Shown piece by piece: positions 18,197 to 27,586 of a DNA stretch of 64,000 bases. Where the stretch lies: the NCBI RefSeq assembly GCF_033971905.1, contig NZ_JALBUT010000003.1, positions 62,001-126,000 on the forward strand, read 5' to 3'. Made by a program: the position numbers and the translations under genes. Under the pieces are notes generated by a model, which was given only the letters and a program-made list of their open reading frames with translations, was not told the origin of the DNA and ran no database searches. The stretch's first letter is position 1; each line of letters starts with the position of its first letter. The stretch is from Intestinicryptomonas porci. Lineage in GTDB: Bacteria; Verrucomicrobiota; Verrucomicrobiia; Opitutales; Intestinicryptomonadaceae.

Positions 18197-19077
18197 AAGT
18201 TTTTAATCCCGAAACGGGAAAAATTGAAAAAGAAGATGTTTGCCAGGAAAAATTCTTGGAGTTTCTCTATGGAAATCCAATCGGAAGCCTACTGCTTTGG
18301 AGCGTGTTTAAGCGCAAATTTTTCTCGGCTCTCACGGGACTTTGGGCGAATTTGCCAATAAGCCGAAAATCCGCGGTAAAATTCATAAAAGACCACTCGA
18401 TAAAAATTTCAGATTTCACGAAAAAGCCCGAAGAATTTAAAAACTTCAACGATTTTTTCACAAGAGAAATAAAGCCAGAAGTCCGACCTCTTTCAAAGGG
18501 AGCAAACGATATTTCATTCCCCGCCGACGCCCGCAATCTGGCGTTTGAAAACATCTCGAAATCCGATACATTTTTTGCGAAAAACCAAAAGTTCAACCTC
18601 GAAAGTTTTCTAAAAGACAGGGAGCTTGCCGCGCGCTTTGAAAACGGCTCTATGCTGATTTCGCGCCTATGCCCGCTCGACTACCACAGGTTCCACCACT
18701 TGGTTTCGGGCAGACTCGTCGCCCGCAGGGAAATAGGCGGCTTCCTCTACTCAGTAAACCCCATCGCCCTCTCGAAAAATTTAAACTACCTCAATGAAAA
18801 CAAGCGCGTGCTCAACTTGATTGAGCTTGAAAACGGCAAGATGTGCGCGGTAGTCCAAATAGGCGCGACAAACGTCGGCTCAATCATGAACTTCGACAAG
18901 GTAGGCGACAAGGTTTTGCGCGGAAACACAATGGGTATGTTCAAATTCGGAGGCTCTTGCATTGTCTCGATTTTTGAAGAAGGCGCGGCAAAGTTTGACG
19001 AAACGCTAATAAAACTAAGCAAAGAGCCGATTGAATACCTGTCAAAGGCAAACTCGAAATCAGGGGAACTTATTTAA
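18187..19077 (+). CDS. psd: Phosphatidylserine decarboxylase proenzyme
   Basis: A 296-aa membrane-associated pyruvoyl enzyme that converts phosphatidylserine to phosphatidylethanolamine. Conserved segments are FNDFFTREIKPEVRPL, LCPLDYHRFHH and GATNVGSIMNF. The self-cleavage site is FKFGGSC (about residue 254), with Gly-Ser in the LGST/GGST position; Cys replaces the usual Thr after the Ser. The Ser becomes the pyruvoyl group of the small chain. The ATG lies inside the end of recD2, so the gene is coupled to it. Phosphatidylserine synthase is not visible in the window. Confidence 0.92.
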   Translation: MAVEVFNPETGKIEKEDVCQEKFLEFLYGNPIGSLLLWSVFKRKFFSALTGLWANLPISRKSAVKFIKDHSIKISDFTKKPEEFKNFNDFFTREIKPEVRPLSKGANDISFPADARNLAFENISKSDTFFAKNQKFNLESFLKDRELAARFENGSMLISRLCPLDYHRFHHLVSGRLVARREIGGFLYSVNPIALSKNLNYLNENKRVLNLIELENGKMCAVVQIGATNVGSIMNFDKVGDKVLRGNTMGMFKFGGSCIVSIFEEGAAKFDETLIKLSKEPIEYLSKANSKSGELI

Positions 19078-19580
19078 TGTCAATACTCGCGCAAAAACTT
19101 CAAAAATTCAAGGACATTTCCGTAAAGCTCGCGCTCTCGGAGCGTTTTCAAGAAGCACTTAAAATGTGTGACGCAGGCATTGAAATGGTAGAGGCGTCCG
19201 CCGAAAGGGAAACGGAAAGCGGCATAAAATGGCTCGCCGCCCTGCACTCGGCAAAAGGCTCGACTTATATGGCGCAAAAAAATTTCAAAAGCGCGAAAGA
19301 AGAGTACGAAAAAGCCCTCGAAATGCAGGCAATGCTTCCGCGCGGAATGGAATTTTCATACGCGCTCGACAACCTCGCAAAAGCGTATCAAGCAGTTGGC
19401 GACATTCAAAATTCAATCGCCTGCAAAACCGCGTCGCTTGAAAATCTCGAAGAGCTTGCGCCGAGCTCAAAAGATTTAATCGCCTCCAAATACAGAATGC
19501 TCGCGCGCGAACTGGACAATTCGGGAAGAAGCGCGGAAGCCATAGAAATGAGGCGAAAAGCCCAAAAACTTGAAGAATAA
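19077..19580 (+). CDS. Tetratricopeptide repeat protein
   Basis: A 167-aa soluble protein made almost entirely of TPR helices. Clear repeats lie at about residues 18-35 and 60-80 (KGSTYMAQKNFKSAKEEYEKALEM), then 95-115 (ALDNLAKAYQAVGDIQNSIACKTASLENL). It has no signal peptide or enzyme motif. The ATG overlaps the psd stop by 1 nt, and it is the last gene of the tyrS-recD2-psd run. TPR proteins scaffold protein complexes; the partner here is unknown. Confidence 0.8.
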   Translation: MSILAQKLQKFKDISVKLALSERFQEALKMCDAGIEMVEASAERETESGIKWLAALHSAKGSTYMAQKNFKSAKEEYEKALEMQAMLPRGMEFSYALDNLAKAYQAVGDIQNSIACKTASLENLEELAPSSKDLIASKYRMLARELDNSGRSAEAIEMRRKAQKLEE

Positions 19581-19582
19581 AA

Positions 19583-19606
19583 AAGCGGACTTTTAAAGCC
19601 CGCCTT
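19583..19606 (-). terminator. Hairpin terminator between TPR gene and PEP-CTERM remnant
   Basis: A stem AAGCGG/CCGCCTT with inner CTTT/AAAG pairing is followed on the minus strand by a T run. It would terminate the decayed PEP-CTERM gene. Confidence 0.6.
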
Positions 19607-19621
19607 TGTAAAAAAAAATGG

Positions 19622-20173
19622 CTATCTTTTCCTGCGTTATGCCGCAAAGACAAGCATCGCCGCGCCGAAAACCGCCGCGCATTCAGAAGGTTCGGGAATG
19701 ATTGTAATAGTGCCGCTATCTGAAATTCTTATATTGTACGTCATATTTGTAGATTTGTCGAAAACCGTCAAATTTTCAGATGTCAGCAAGTTTTCTATCG
19801 AGCTTCCCGCAAGCGTTATAGTCTCGAAATACTCGTTTAATTCCTTGTCTTGAAAAGCTGAAATGTCGTCAACGACGAACTCAAAGGACATATCGTCAAT
19901 ATTGCTTAGGTTTGTAAAAGATACTTCCGCTCCTGCTTCAAAGCTCAACTTTCCTGAAAATTTGGTTCTTGACGAATTTGTGAAAGACGAAGTCGAATCA
20001 ACATAAATATCAAATTTATTTCCTCTCTGAAACCATCCGCCGTTGGCAATTTCTAAATTTCCACCGTTTAAAACATTGATTTCAGCATGCTTTTCCGAGC
20101 TAAAAATATCTCTCCATGTAAAACCTTGCGCAAAAAAACACGCAAGTATATGGATATTATAAACAAATAAAGT
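19622..20173 (-). pseudogene. Decayed PEP-CTERM exported protein gene
   Basis: A minus-strand frame stays open from 20173 to a TAA at 19637 and reads as a small surface protein: the end of a signal peptide (IHILACFFAQGFTWRDIF), a beta-rich middle (INVLNGGNLEIANGGWFQRG), then the anchor IPEPSECAAVFGAAMLVFAA. Directly after the TAA the same frame reads RRKR and then TAG at 19622, which is exactly the basic tail a PEP-CTERM domain should have. Intact relatives in this window have Tyr at that codon, so TAA is a nonsense change. No ATG, GTG or TTG occurs in frame ahead of the signal sequence, and the next codon upstream of 20173 is a stop, so the 5' end is lost too. A TTG at 19948 could start a shorter, unexported product. 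Confidence 0.7.
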
Positions 20174-20303
20174 TTAAACCCGACTTAAAACCTTATTATC
20201 ATAAAAGGGATTTATTTGCGGGACTTTTCAAAACAAATTCAATCTGCATTATAAAATAAAACTTTTCCGCAAAATAGATTTTGCGCATTGAACGCAAAAA
20301 AAA

Positions 20304-20325
20304 GAGGCGGCACCAATGCCGCCTC
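20304..20325 (-). terminator. Terminator after the 1152-residue protein gene
   Basis: A perfect 9-bp stem GAGGCGGCA/TGCCGCCTC with a 4-nt loop, followed on the minus strand by a run of T. Confidence 0.85.
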
Positions 20326-20394
20326 CTGCATGAAAAACTTGGCAACTCTCCTTTGTTTAAAGGAAATTCCGCCTCGCTTTCCGAGTGCAAAATC

Positions 20395-23300
20395 TTACTG
20401 GTAAACGTAGGGATCGACGCCAATCGTTCCGCCCAAAGATTTAAGGGAATTCAGCGTCTTGATGCTTTTTAATTTCGCGTTCGCCTCCGCAATTTTTTGA
20501 TTAAGCTCCGCAGGCGATTTGCCGTCCGAAAGATTTTGCAGTTTGGAGTTCAAGTATGCGATTGATTTCTGCGCCGCCGCCAAGTCAAGCTGCTGCTTTG
20601 CAATCAGGCGTTCAGCATACCAGTCGCTCTTTACGATTTCTTCGCGGTCGAACATTTTTCTGACTTCCGCATCCTGCAACGTTTTGCCCTCGAAGCTTCC
20701 GTCTTTCATGATGTGAAGAAGCGCGCGCAAAGGCGGACATGCCCCCTCTATAGAGCCGTCAGCAAAATAAGCTTCGGCGGCGCGCTTGTGCGCTCCCGCC
20801 ATATTGTCCATTCCGTCGGCAAACACTTCCATGTCCTGCAATTCGGGGCGCAACATGTCGTCGGTAAAAATGCTGTCGGGGCTTGAGAAAATCCTACCGA
20901 AGTAGGCGTTCACAAACTCCCTTGTTATTCTCCAGCCCAAACGCGACGCGCAAACGGTTTTGTTTTTGTATTCAAAATCCCTGCACCGTTCAAGCATTCC
21001 GTTTTCCATGAGGAAATCAACCTTGCGTTCAGACGAGCGCATTCGAGACCAGATTTCGGGAATCAGCAGGCTTATGTCGTGGTCAACTCTGTACTTCGGT
21101 CCGAGATAGCCCGCACTGCTAAGCCATATCGAATAGTTGCAAAGGGCAAACGAAACAAGGGCGTTGTTCAAGTCGGTTATCGGGCAAAGAGCGTTGAACG
21201 GGCCCTTTGTCATCGCCCCTTCCAAGCCCGCGCCCGTTGTTGACGGAGACTTACCCGTCATTGAAGCTATGAACTCCATAAACGCTTCGGGAAGCTCCAA
21301 ATAGTGCAAAGGCCCATGCACCGCAAGCGGGCGTATCCCTTCGGAAGCGGGATTGTTGCGCCTGCCCGCAATGACACTCGAAACAGGATGCGGAACGCTT
21401 TTTGAAATCGGAATTTTGCGGGAGAGCCTTCCGCCCACATCGCAAATGTAGTATTTGCGCGGATTTACCATGTCGTCGCGGTTTTGCAAATAACGCACGT
21501 TTTTGGACGGAGATCCGTTCACAAGGCGCGGATTTGAAGAGCTTACAACATATTCAGGCTTGTTTTCGCGCAAGAAATCCTCGAGATTTTTCTGCATCGG
21601 CTCGGTAAAGCGGTAAAAGCGCAAAACGTCGTCCGTCAATTCCTTTACCTGTGCGCGGTTTAGCGGCTCGTAGTTGGAGAAAAAGACATCGCTTTGCGAC
21701 ATGTCAAATTCAGCCCGCTTGTCATAGCCCCTGACGATTGCCTCGTCGGGACGCTGGAAGAGCCTGTACTCGCAGTTTTCCGTAAACTTTACGGACGGAT
21801 GGCGGGTTTCAAAGCCGTCGGGCAAATACTCGACATCACGCGACGGAACAACGACGGAGCTTGTGATGTCGTCTTCAAGCTGCACCTTGCAGGACGGGAA
21901 GAAGTCTTTGCGCAAGCTGAATGTGCGCCATGAGCCGTCCTCGGTAAAGCCTATGCGCAAATAAGAGGTAAGGACGTTCGAGTTCTTGTATTTAAGCAAA
22001 TTCCCGCCCTTCCCGTTTATAGTGTCAACCGAAAACTTGCTCTGCCAGTCGCCGTCCCATTCGGGACGATAGTGCCTTTTTACGGTAAGCACAAATTCGC
22101 GAATATAAAACGGTATGGATTTCAGCCACTCGTTATACTCGTCGGTAAACTCTTCGGAAGGAGTAAGAAGCTTTACGACAGAACCCATCGTGCGGCGGGA
22201 ATCCAAAATCGGACGGCTGTCCTTGCCTTTGTTTTGAGAGGGGTCTTTGTTTCTGTCGCCGTAGTTTTTGTTTATGATTGCCGAAACTGCTTCCATGTCG
22301 CTTTTAAAATCGGCAACGATGGACGGCCCGTGGATTATGGCGTCTGAAATGTCTTTTGAAATTTCGCTCTTGCCCCCGCCCGAAACCGTCGCGGGCTTGT
22401 GGCAGTAAACACCCTCTTCAACCGTGCCGACAAGACGCCACCTGCGGGTTTCGTGCGGGCGCATCATTTCAATTTTATATCCAATCGGGGAAATGTACGT
22501 TGTGTGCGGAGAAAGCCGGATTTTCTTTTCTGCCCCGTCTTTCTGCCAGCTCACGGTTTGAGTTTTCAAAGAGAAATAGGCGTTTTCGGGAACGTAAATT
22601 ATGTCGGGATACTTCTTATCTTTCGCCCATCCGTCCTCAAAAACTTCCACGGTGTCGCCCATAATTTCCATTGCTTCCTTAAACGAGCCTTTTTTGGAAT
22701 TGGGGTAAGAAGACAAATAGAAATCGTCGCCCAAGTCCCTACTTGAATACGCCAGCGCGCCGCCGCTATGCTCTTCCTCGCACTGCCCGAAGAGGTTTGC
22801 GGAAAAGCTTATCTGCGTCTTCACTTCTTTTTTCGAGTAGCCGAAATAGTTGTCGGCAATGATTGTAAATATCACTCCGCCCGCATCGCGCGCCGTGATT
22901 TTGAACGCGCCGCCGTCGTTGTAAAGCTCGGACTCTTCCTTGTAGCACATACCGTCGCGCCTTTGGCGTTCGGTCGCGTCTTCATAGCGCGGCAAGCCCA
23001 GAGATTTTTTTGTAAGAAGCGTCAAATGCGGAGCCAAAATTATGCAGCCCGTATGCCCCGTCCAAGTTTCAAAATCGTTTGCGGGGTCATTCTTTGAAAG
23101 GTAAGGATTGCCGGCGTTCCCGAAAATGCTTTCGGTAAAATCCAAATTTGAAACAAGCCCTCCGGGAGCAAAAAAGCGAATTTCCATGCTCTTTTCGGGA
23201 GAGCCGTTGGGAACGCGCGGGCACACTATCGGGCGCATGAAAAGCGATACCCATATTTTCGCCTTCTCTTTCTGCGTCGAAGTAAACGGAAGCTCCAAAA

Positions 23301-23853
23301 GCTCTTCGGGAGCGTCGAGCGCGGCCTTCAAAAGGTTTTTAAAAACAAGCTTTGGAACGCTCTTTTTGTCGTCGGGCACGGGAAGCCCGCCTTCCACGAC
23401 ATGGAAAACGCCCTTGGTGGTGCGCCTGTCATTTTTGGGGTTATGCAAAACACCCTGCTTTATCTTGTAGGATTTCACATATGAATTTTCGTAAGAATCC
23501 CTGTCGGCAGGCATCGAAAGCGCGCGTGCGACACCGTTTCTTTCGAGGCAGAAAGCCCACGGAAGGGACGGCAAAACTTCGCGCTCGTCCAAAGTTTCAG
23601 CCAAAAAGCCGCGCAAAAAGTTCATTATGCGCAAATCAGTCGGGCATAAATTCGTCGAGTTTCTCCTTGCAAATTCGCGGTAGTTTTCAATCAGAGGCCC
23701 CGCGAGCTTCAACAGCGGATAAGAGCTTTCCGAGCCGAAAACTGGAGCTCCGAACGCGCTTAGGCGCATGTTGACGTATTCAAAAAACGCGGAATCGAGT
23801 TTTATGTTGCGACCTGTTTCAGAGTTGATGCCAAGGTAGGTTTCGTAATCCAT
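20395..23853 (-). CDS. Large conserved-looking protein of unknown function (1152 aa)
   Basis: I do not recognise this protein's function. It is a single long frame of 1152 residues starting MDYETYLGINSETGRN, with no signal peptide or transmembrane segment, so probably cytoplasmic. Trp, Tyr, Gly and Cys are spread along it as in a globular enzyme; segments such as ETWTGHTGCIILAPHL, IFTIIADNYFGYSKKEVKT and NLFGQCEEEHSGGAL look like tightly conserved catalytic or structural motifs. The last 70 residues form a coiled coil (about 1070-1130, IAKQQLDLAAAQKSIAYLNS). It follows the GH38 alpha-mannosidase gene on the same strand with about 100 bp between, so a shared transcript is possible, and it has its own strong terminator. 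Confidence 0.85.
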   Translation of the reverse strand: MDYETYLGINSETGRNIKLDSAFFEYVNMRLSAFGAPVFGSESSYPLLKLAGPLIENYREFARRNSTNLCPTDLRIMNFLRGFLAETLDEREVLPSLPWAFCLERNGVARALSMPADRDSYENSYVKSYKIKQGVLHNPKNDRRTTKGVFHVVEGGLPVPDDKKSVPKLVFKNLLKAALDAPEELLELPFTSTQKEKAKIWVSLFMRPIVCPRVPNGSPEKSMEIRFFAPGGLVSNLDFTESIFGNAGNPYLSKNDPANDFETWTGHTGCIILAPHLTLLTKKSLGLPRYEDATERQRRDGMCYKEESELYNDGGAFKITARDAGGVIFTIIADNYFGYSKKEVKTQISFSANLFGQCEEEHSGGALAYSSRDLGDDFYLSSYPNSKKGSFKEAMEIMGDTVEVFEDGWAKDKKYPDIIYVPENAYFSLKTQTVSWQKDGAEKKIRLSPHTTYISPIGYKIEMMRPHETRRWRLVGTVEEGVYCHKPATVSGGGKSEISKDISDAIIHGPSIVADFKSDMEAVSAIINKNYGDRNKDPSQNKGKDSRPILDSRRTMGSVVKLLTPSEEFTDEYNEWLKSIPFYIREFVLTVKRHYRPEWDGDWQSKFSVDTINGKGGNLLKYKNSNVLTSYLRIGFTEDGSWRTFSLRKDFFPSCKVQLEDDITSSVVVPSRDVEYLPDGFETRHPSVKFTENCEYRLFQRPDEAIVRGYDKRAEFDMSQSDVFFSNYEPLNRAQVKELTDDVLRFYRFTEPMQKNLEDFLRENKPEYVVSSSNPRLVNGSPSKNVRYLQNRDDMVNPRKYYICDVGGRLSRKIPISKSVPHPVSSVIAGRRNNPASEGIRPLAVHGPLHYLELPEAFMEFIASMTGKSPSTTGAGLEGAMTKGPFNALCPITDLNNALVSFALCNYSIWLSSAGYLGPKYRVDHDISLLIPEIWSRMRSSERKVDFLMENGMLERCRDFEYKNKTVCASRLGWRITREFVNAYFGRIFSSPDSIFTDDMLRPELQDMEVFADGMDNMAGAHKRAAEAYFADGSIEGACPPLRALLHIMKDGSFEGKTLQDAEVRKMFDREEIVKSDWYAERLIAKQQLDLAAAQKSIAYLNSKLQNLSDGKSPAELNQKIAEANAKLKSIKTLNSLKSLGGTIGVDPYVYQ

Positions 23854-23954
23854 AATTCTGATAATTACAGTGAAATAAAAATCTTTAAAGCCCCTTTTTA
23901 CAAGACTTTTTGCAAGCGGATATGTTAAAGTTTTCGACCCATTTTGCCGAAAGT

Positions 23955-26900
23955 TTAGTATCTCAAAATAAAGCTCTTGATTTCATGCGCCCCAAAAGCA
24001 AGATTTTCAAGCATTTGCGGATTTTTGACAGGAATTTCCGCCAAATCGCACTCCAAAGCCTCTTTCGGGACAAATTTTAAGCCTATGCGCGCCTTTTCGC
24101 ATTCTCCGCTCAAATTGACAAGGCGCATAATCCAAGACTTTCCGTCTTGGGCAGGCTTCATCGCCGCAAGCTCAATATTTTTGTTGTCGATTTCAACAAG
24201 CGAAAAATCTTGAAAATCGCGCTTCTTGGCGGATTTTTCAGAGCTTGCGTTCGAGATTGGCATATTTAACGCCCTCGCCCTTGCCGCAACTTCTTTCACG
24301 TCGAAAGCTCCGCTTTTCGCAAAAATGGAAAATTTGAAATTCTGACGCCCCACATCGGCAAAATCAACGTCGTCGCCCGTCGGATTTTTGCTCTTGTCGG
24401 CGGCAAAAATCAAAGGCTCACCGGGGCGCGGCACACAACGCAAAAGGCAGGCTTCAACCGCGTTTTCCTTCAGCCTGTATCCGTATTTTGAATCGTTTAA
24501 AAGCGCGAAAAACATCTTTTTATTTTTCATTGCAACCCACTGGTGCGCGGGCGTTTCAATGCGCGCCTTGCGCCACTTGCCGACATCGTTCGGCTCTCTT
24601 TCATAATATCCGAACGCGACTTCCGAAACAGACTTTTGAGCCTTGAAGCCAAGCGGCAAAACAAGCCTTAACATCTTGCGCTTCGACTTCCAGTCGAGCG
24701 AAATTTCAATTTTAATTTCGTCGCTTTCGCCTTCCAATACAACCCTTTCAACAAGCGTTGACTGCCCGAACCTGAAATTCAGTTCCGCAATCGCCGCCCC
24801 GCACTTTTCAAAAAACTTCTTAGAAACGCACTCCATTTTGGACTTGCCGTTTTTGCGGTAGCCGTAGCCGAAATCCCACGCGTCGCCGCAATCGTCGTAA
24901 ACCATAAAAACGTTTGACGGTTTTTTTGCGTCGAAAAATTCCGCGCCCGAATCTTTTTCTTTTAGGGAAAGCATTTCACCGCTATCCGAAAATTCGAGGC
25001 GCAATTTTCCGTTTTCCAAAACAAAAGGCTTTGCCGATGCTTTCAAAACTTTTTTAAAGCCCGCCCCTGCCGAAAATCCCAATGCGGGAACATTTGAAAC
25101 GCGCCCCGATTTGTAAAATTTCCCGCTCCACGAATTGCAGTTTACGAGAAGATTTTGCCCGAAATAGTTTGAGAGCTTCCTTTCATAATTTTCGATTGCG
25201 GAAATCAGGAGTTTTTCCAATTCCTCGTAGCGCGCGCAACTTTCCGCGTAAACCCTTTCGATGGAAGAGCCGGGGAGAATGTCGTGGAACTGGTAAAGCA
25301 AAATTTCTTTTTCTATTGGCTCCAAAAAAGACATGTCTTGGCGTCCGCCCAAAATTCGCTCGCAAGCATAGCCGAGCCATTCAGCCTTGCGCAGCAGATT
25401 TTCGCAAAAGCGGTTATGCTTTTTATTTTTGCCCTGCGTAGTGAAAGTTCCCTGATGCTTTTCCAAATACAAATCGCCCTTCCATGTCGGGAAATTTTCG
25501 GACTCGCGTTCAAGATCCTTCAAAAACGCGGAAACTTTGCGGTTTTTGATTTTGTTAAGCGACAAAACCTTGCGGTTTTTCAAGAGCCTTCGTATATGCT
25601 CCTCGCCCGCCCCGCCGCCGCCGTCGCCTATGCCGAATGCAATCAGCGCGTTTCGGCTCACGTCTTTTTGCGCATATTCCCGCTCGACTTTCACAAGGCT
25701 TCTTGGCGCGATGGGGCTGTTGTAAGTGTTTTCGGGCAACATGTGCGCAAGAACTTTGCTCCCGTCAATTCCCTGCCACCAAAACGAATGGTACGGAAAT
25801 TTGTTTATCATGTTCCAGGAAAGCTTTTGTGTTATAAAATATTTCACCCTGCTTTTTTTCAGAATTTGCGGCAACTGTGGCGAATAGCCGAAAGAATCGG
25901 GAATCCAAAAATAGTCCGGCTTTATTCCGAATTCATCATAAAAAAACTTTCGTCCGTAAAGGATTTGCCTTACAAAACTTTCGCCTGAGGGCATATTGCA
26001 GTCGGGTTCGACCCACATTGCGCCAAGCGCGTCGATACTGCCTTTTTTAACCGCCTCTTTTATGCGCGAATAAAGCTTGGGATAGTCTTCCTTCATCCAC
26101 AAATAACCCTGCGGCTGGCTCGCCCCATAAACGTAGGAGGGAAAACGCTCCTGCAAATTCAATGCCGTTGCGAAAGTCCTCGCAAGCTTGCGCTTGGTTT
26201 CGCGAATGGGCCAAAGCCATGCCAAGTCCATGTGAGCATGGCCTATTGCCGACACTTCAAGCCTCGGGCGCGCGGACTTTCTATACAAAACTTTTTCAAG
26301 GCATTTTGAGGCGGATTTTAAATTTTTTTCAAAGTTTTCATCGAGCAAATCGCAGGCTTCAACAAGCGCGTCCGACAAAATTTTTTCGTTTTCATCTCCG
26401 CTTTCGACCGCCGAAAGCCAGTCGTATGCGTGCTCGAAATTATAATACAATTCGCGGATTTCGGGATTGATTTTCACAATGCGCGCGCAGGCGATTTTGC
26501 CCTCGCCTTTCAGCCTGCCGAATAAATCGTTAAGCCCGCAGTCAGCCCAAACCGAAATTTTTTTCCTGCCGTAAAACTGCTTTGGAAGAATGTAAAAACA
26601 TTTGGCAGGCTTGCCGAGAGACTCCGAAAATGTCGACATTTTGCAAGTCAGCCCGCAGACAGGAGATCCGCCCTTGTCCGCCACGAACATTTCCCCGTTT
26701 ACATCGAGCTTCAATGCGATGTTTTCTTTTGCGCGGGGCATTTCCCCCTCAAACTTCATCCACGCGCAATCAAAAAGCCTCTCGCCCCAGCGGTCTCCCT
26801 CTTTCAATTCAAGTTTTTCGCCGCTTTCCCTGTCTGCGAACTTTACGGGTTCACGCGTCAAGAATGCGGTGATTTTCAAGCGCGAAATATCAGATGAAAT

Positions 26901-26957
26901 ATTTTCGTATAAAAAATTCAGGCGATTGAGAAAGCGTGTTTTTTGAGAATTAAGCAT
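23955..26957 (-). CDS. Alpha-mannosidase, glycoside hydrolase family 38
   Basis: A 1000-aa retaining alpha-mannosidase of the cytosolic/lysosomal-like (Ams1-type) branch. It has an N-terminal beta domain, then the zinc-dependent catalytic domain: GHAHMDLAWLWP (zinc ligands, about 240), WVEPDCNMPSGES, and IPDSFGYSPQLPQIL, whose Asp (about 354) is nucleophile and zinc ligand. FHDILPGSSIERVY supplies the later His. The helical bundle and the large beta-sandwich domain fill the C-terminal half. There is no signal peptide, so it acts on imported manno-oligosaccharides. All catalytic residues expected for GH38 are present, unlike the second GH38 in this window. Confidence 0.94.
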   Translation of the reverse strand: MLNSQKTRFLNRLNFLYENISSDISRLKITAFLTREPVKFADRESGEKLELKEGDRWGERLFDCAWMKFEGEMPRAKENIALKLDVNGEMFVADKGGSPVCGLTCKMSTFSESLGKPAKCFYILPKQFYGRKKISVWADCGLNDLFGRLKGEGKIACARIVKINPEIRELYYNFEHAYDWLSAVESGDENEKILSDALVEACDLLDENFEKNLKSASKCLEKVLYRKSARPRLEVSAIGHAHMDLAWLWPIRETKRKLARTFATALNLQERFPSYVYGASQPQGYLWMKEDYPKLYSRIKEAVKKGSIDALGAMWVEPDCNMPSGESFVRQILYGRKFFYDEFGIKPDYFWIPDSFGYSPQLPQILKKSRVKYFITQKLSWNMINKFPYHSFWWQGIDGSKVLAHMLPENTYNSPIAPRSLVKVEREYAQKDVSRNALIAFGIGDGGGGAGEEHIRRLLKNRKVLSLNKIKNRKVSAFLKDLERESENFPTWKGDLYLEKHQGTFTTQGKNKKHNRFCENLLRKAEWLGYACERILGGRQDMSFLEPIEKEILLYQFHDILPGSSIERVYAESCARYEELEKLLISAIENYERKLSNYFGQNLLVNCNSWSGKFYKSGRVSNVPALGFSAGAGFKKVLKASAKPFVLENGKLRLEFSDSGEMLSLKEKDSGAEFFDAKKPSNVFMVYDDCGDAWDFGYGYRKNGKSKMECVSKKFFEKCGAAIAELNFRFGQSTLVERVVLEGESDEIKIEISLDWKSKRKMLRLVLPLGFKAQKSVSEVAFGYYEREPNDVGKWRKARIETPAHQWVAMKNKKMFFALLNDSKYGYRLKENAVEACLLRCVPRPGEPLIFAADKSKNPTGDDVDFADVGRQNFKFSIFAKSGAFDVKEVAARARALNMPISNASSEKSAKKRDFQDFSLVEIDNKNIELAAMKPAQDGKSWIMRLVNLSGECEKARIGLKFVPKEALECDLAEIPVKNPQMLENLAFGAHEIKSFILRY

Positions 26958-26981
26958 GTTTTTTGAGAGTTAAAAGGACAT

Positions 26982-27007
26982 AAAAAAAGGCAACAATCAG
27001 CTGCCTT
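26982..27007 (-). terminator. Terminator overlapping the end of lspA
   Basis: A stem AAGGCA/TGCCTT (26987-26992 with 27002-27007) includes the lspA stop codon and is followed on the minus strand by seven T. Confidence 0.7.
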
Positions 27008-27581
27008 CAAATTTTTTTCTGCCGGATGTTCTTTCCTTTTTTTCGCGACGTTCAATTACGACGCTCACAATTATGTACATCGCAACCCCGACGAAAATTC
27101 CGCAATCGGCGACGTTAAAGGCGGGCCATCTGTAATTTATAAAGGGGATTGTAAAGTCCAGAAAATCCACCACGCACCCGTAATAAATCCTGTCGAACAA
27201 ATTTCCCAAAATTCCGCCGACAAAAAATCCCATGGCGTACTGCATCAATGGGTGCGAAAGCCCGAGCTCGCGCCTGAAAAACCAAAGAGACGCCATGGTA
27301 ACAACCGCAATCGACGAAAGCAGGTAGGTCTGCCCCGAAAGGATGCCCCAAGCCGCGCCGTGGTTTGTAACATGCACGATTGAAAAAACCCCTTCAACAA
27401 TCTCGACAACGCGAGAGGAAATCTGCTTGGACTCGTCAATCGGCATTAAAAATACGACCAAAAGCTTTGTAATTCTGTCCAGCGCGAAGGTAAGCAGCAT
27501 TGTGATAAAAAACCTCCATGAGAACCACGAAAGCGAGGTTCCCTTTGCGGGGTTTTCGGACTTTTGCGATATGTTAAGCAC
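26997..27581 (-). CDS. lspA: Lipoprotein signal peptidase (signal peptidase II)
   Basis: A 194-aa inner-membrane aspartyl protease that removes signal peptides from prolipoproteins. It has four hydrophobic helices. The catalytic Asp residues lie in the conserved blocks GNLFDRIYYGCVVDFLDF and FNVADCGIFVG. VTNHGAAWG corresponds to the usual N-x-GAAF block. The start is GTG at 27581, 5 nt beyond the preceding stop; a first in-frame ATG would cut into the first membrane helix. It is last in the ileS/TraR-like/lspA operon, an arrangement that preserves the common ileS-lspA linkage. Confidence 0.94.
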   Translation of the reverse strand: MLNISQKSENPAKGTSLSWFSWRFFITMLLTFALDRITKLLVVFLMPIDESKQISSRVVEIVEGVFSIVHVTNHGAAWGILSGQTYLLSSIAVVTMASLWFFRRELGLSHPLMQYAMGFFVGGILGNLFDRIYYGCVVDFLDFTIPFINYRWPAFNVADCGIFVGVAMYIIVSVVIERREKKERTSGRKKFEGS

Positions 27582-27586
27582 TTGAC

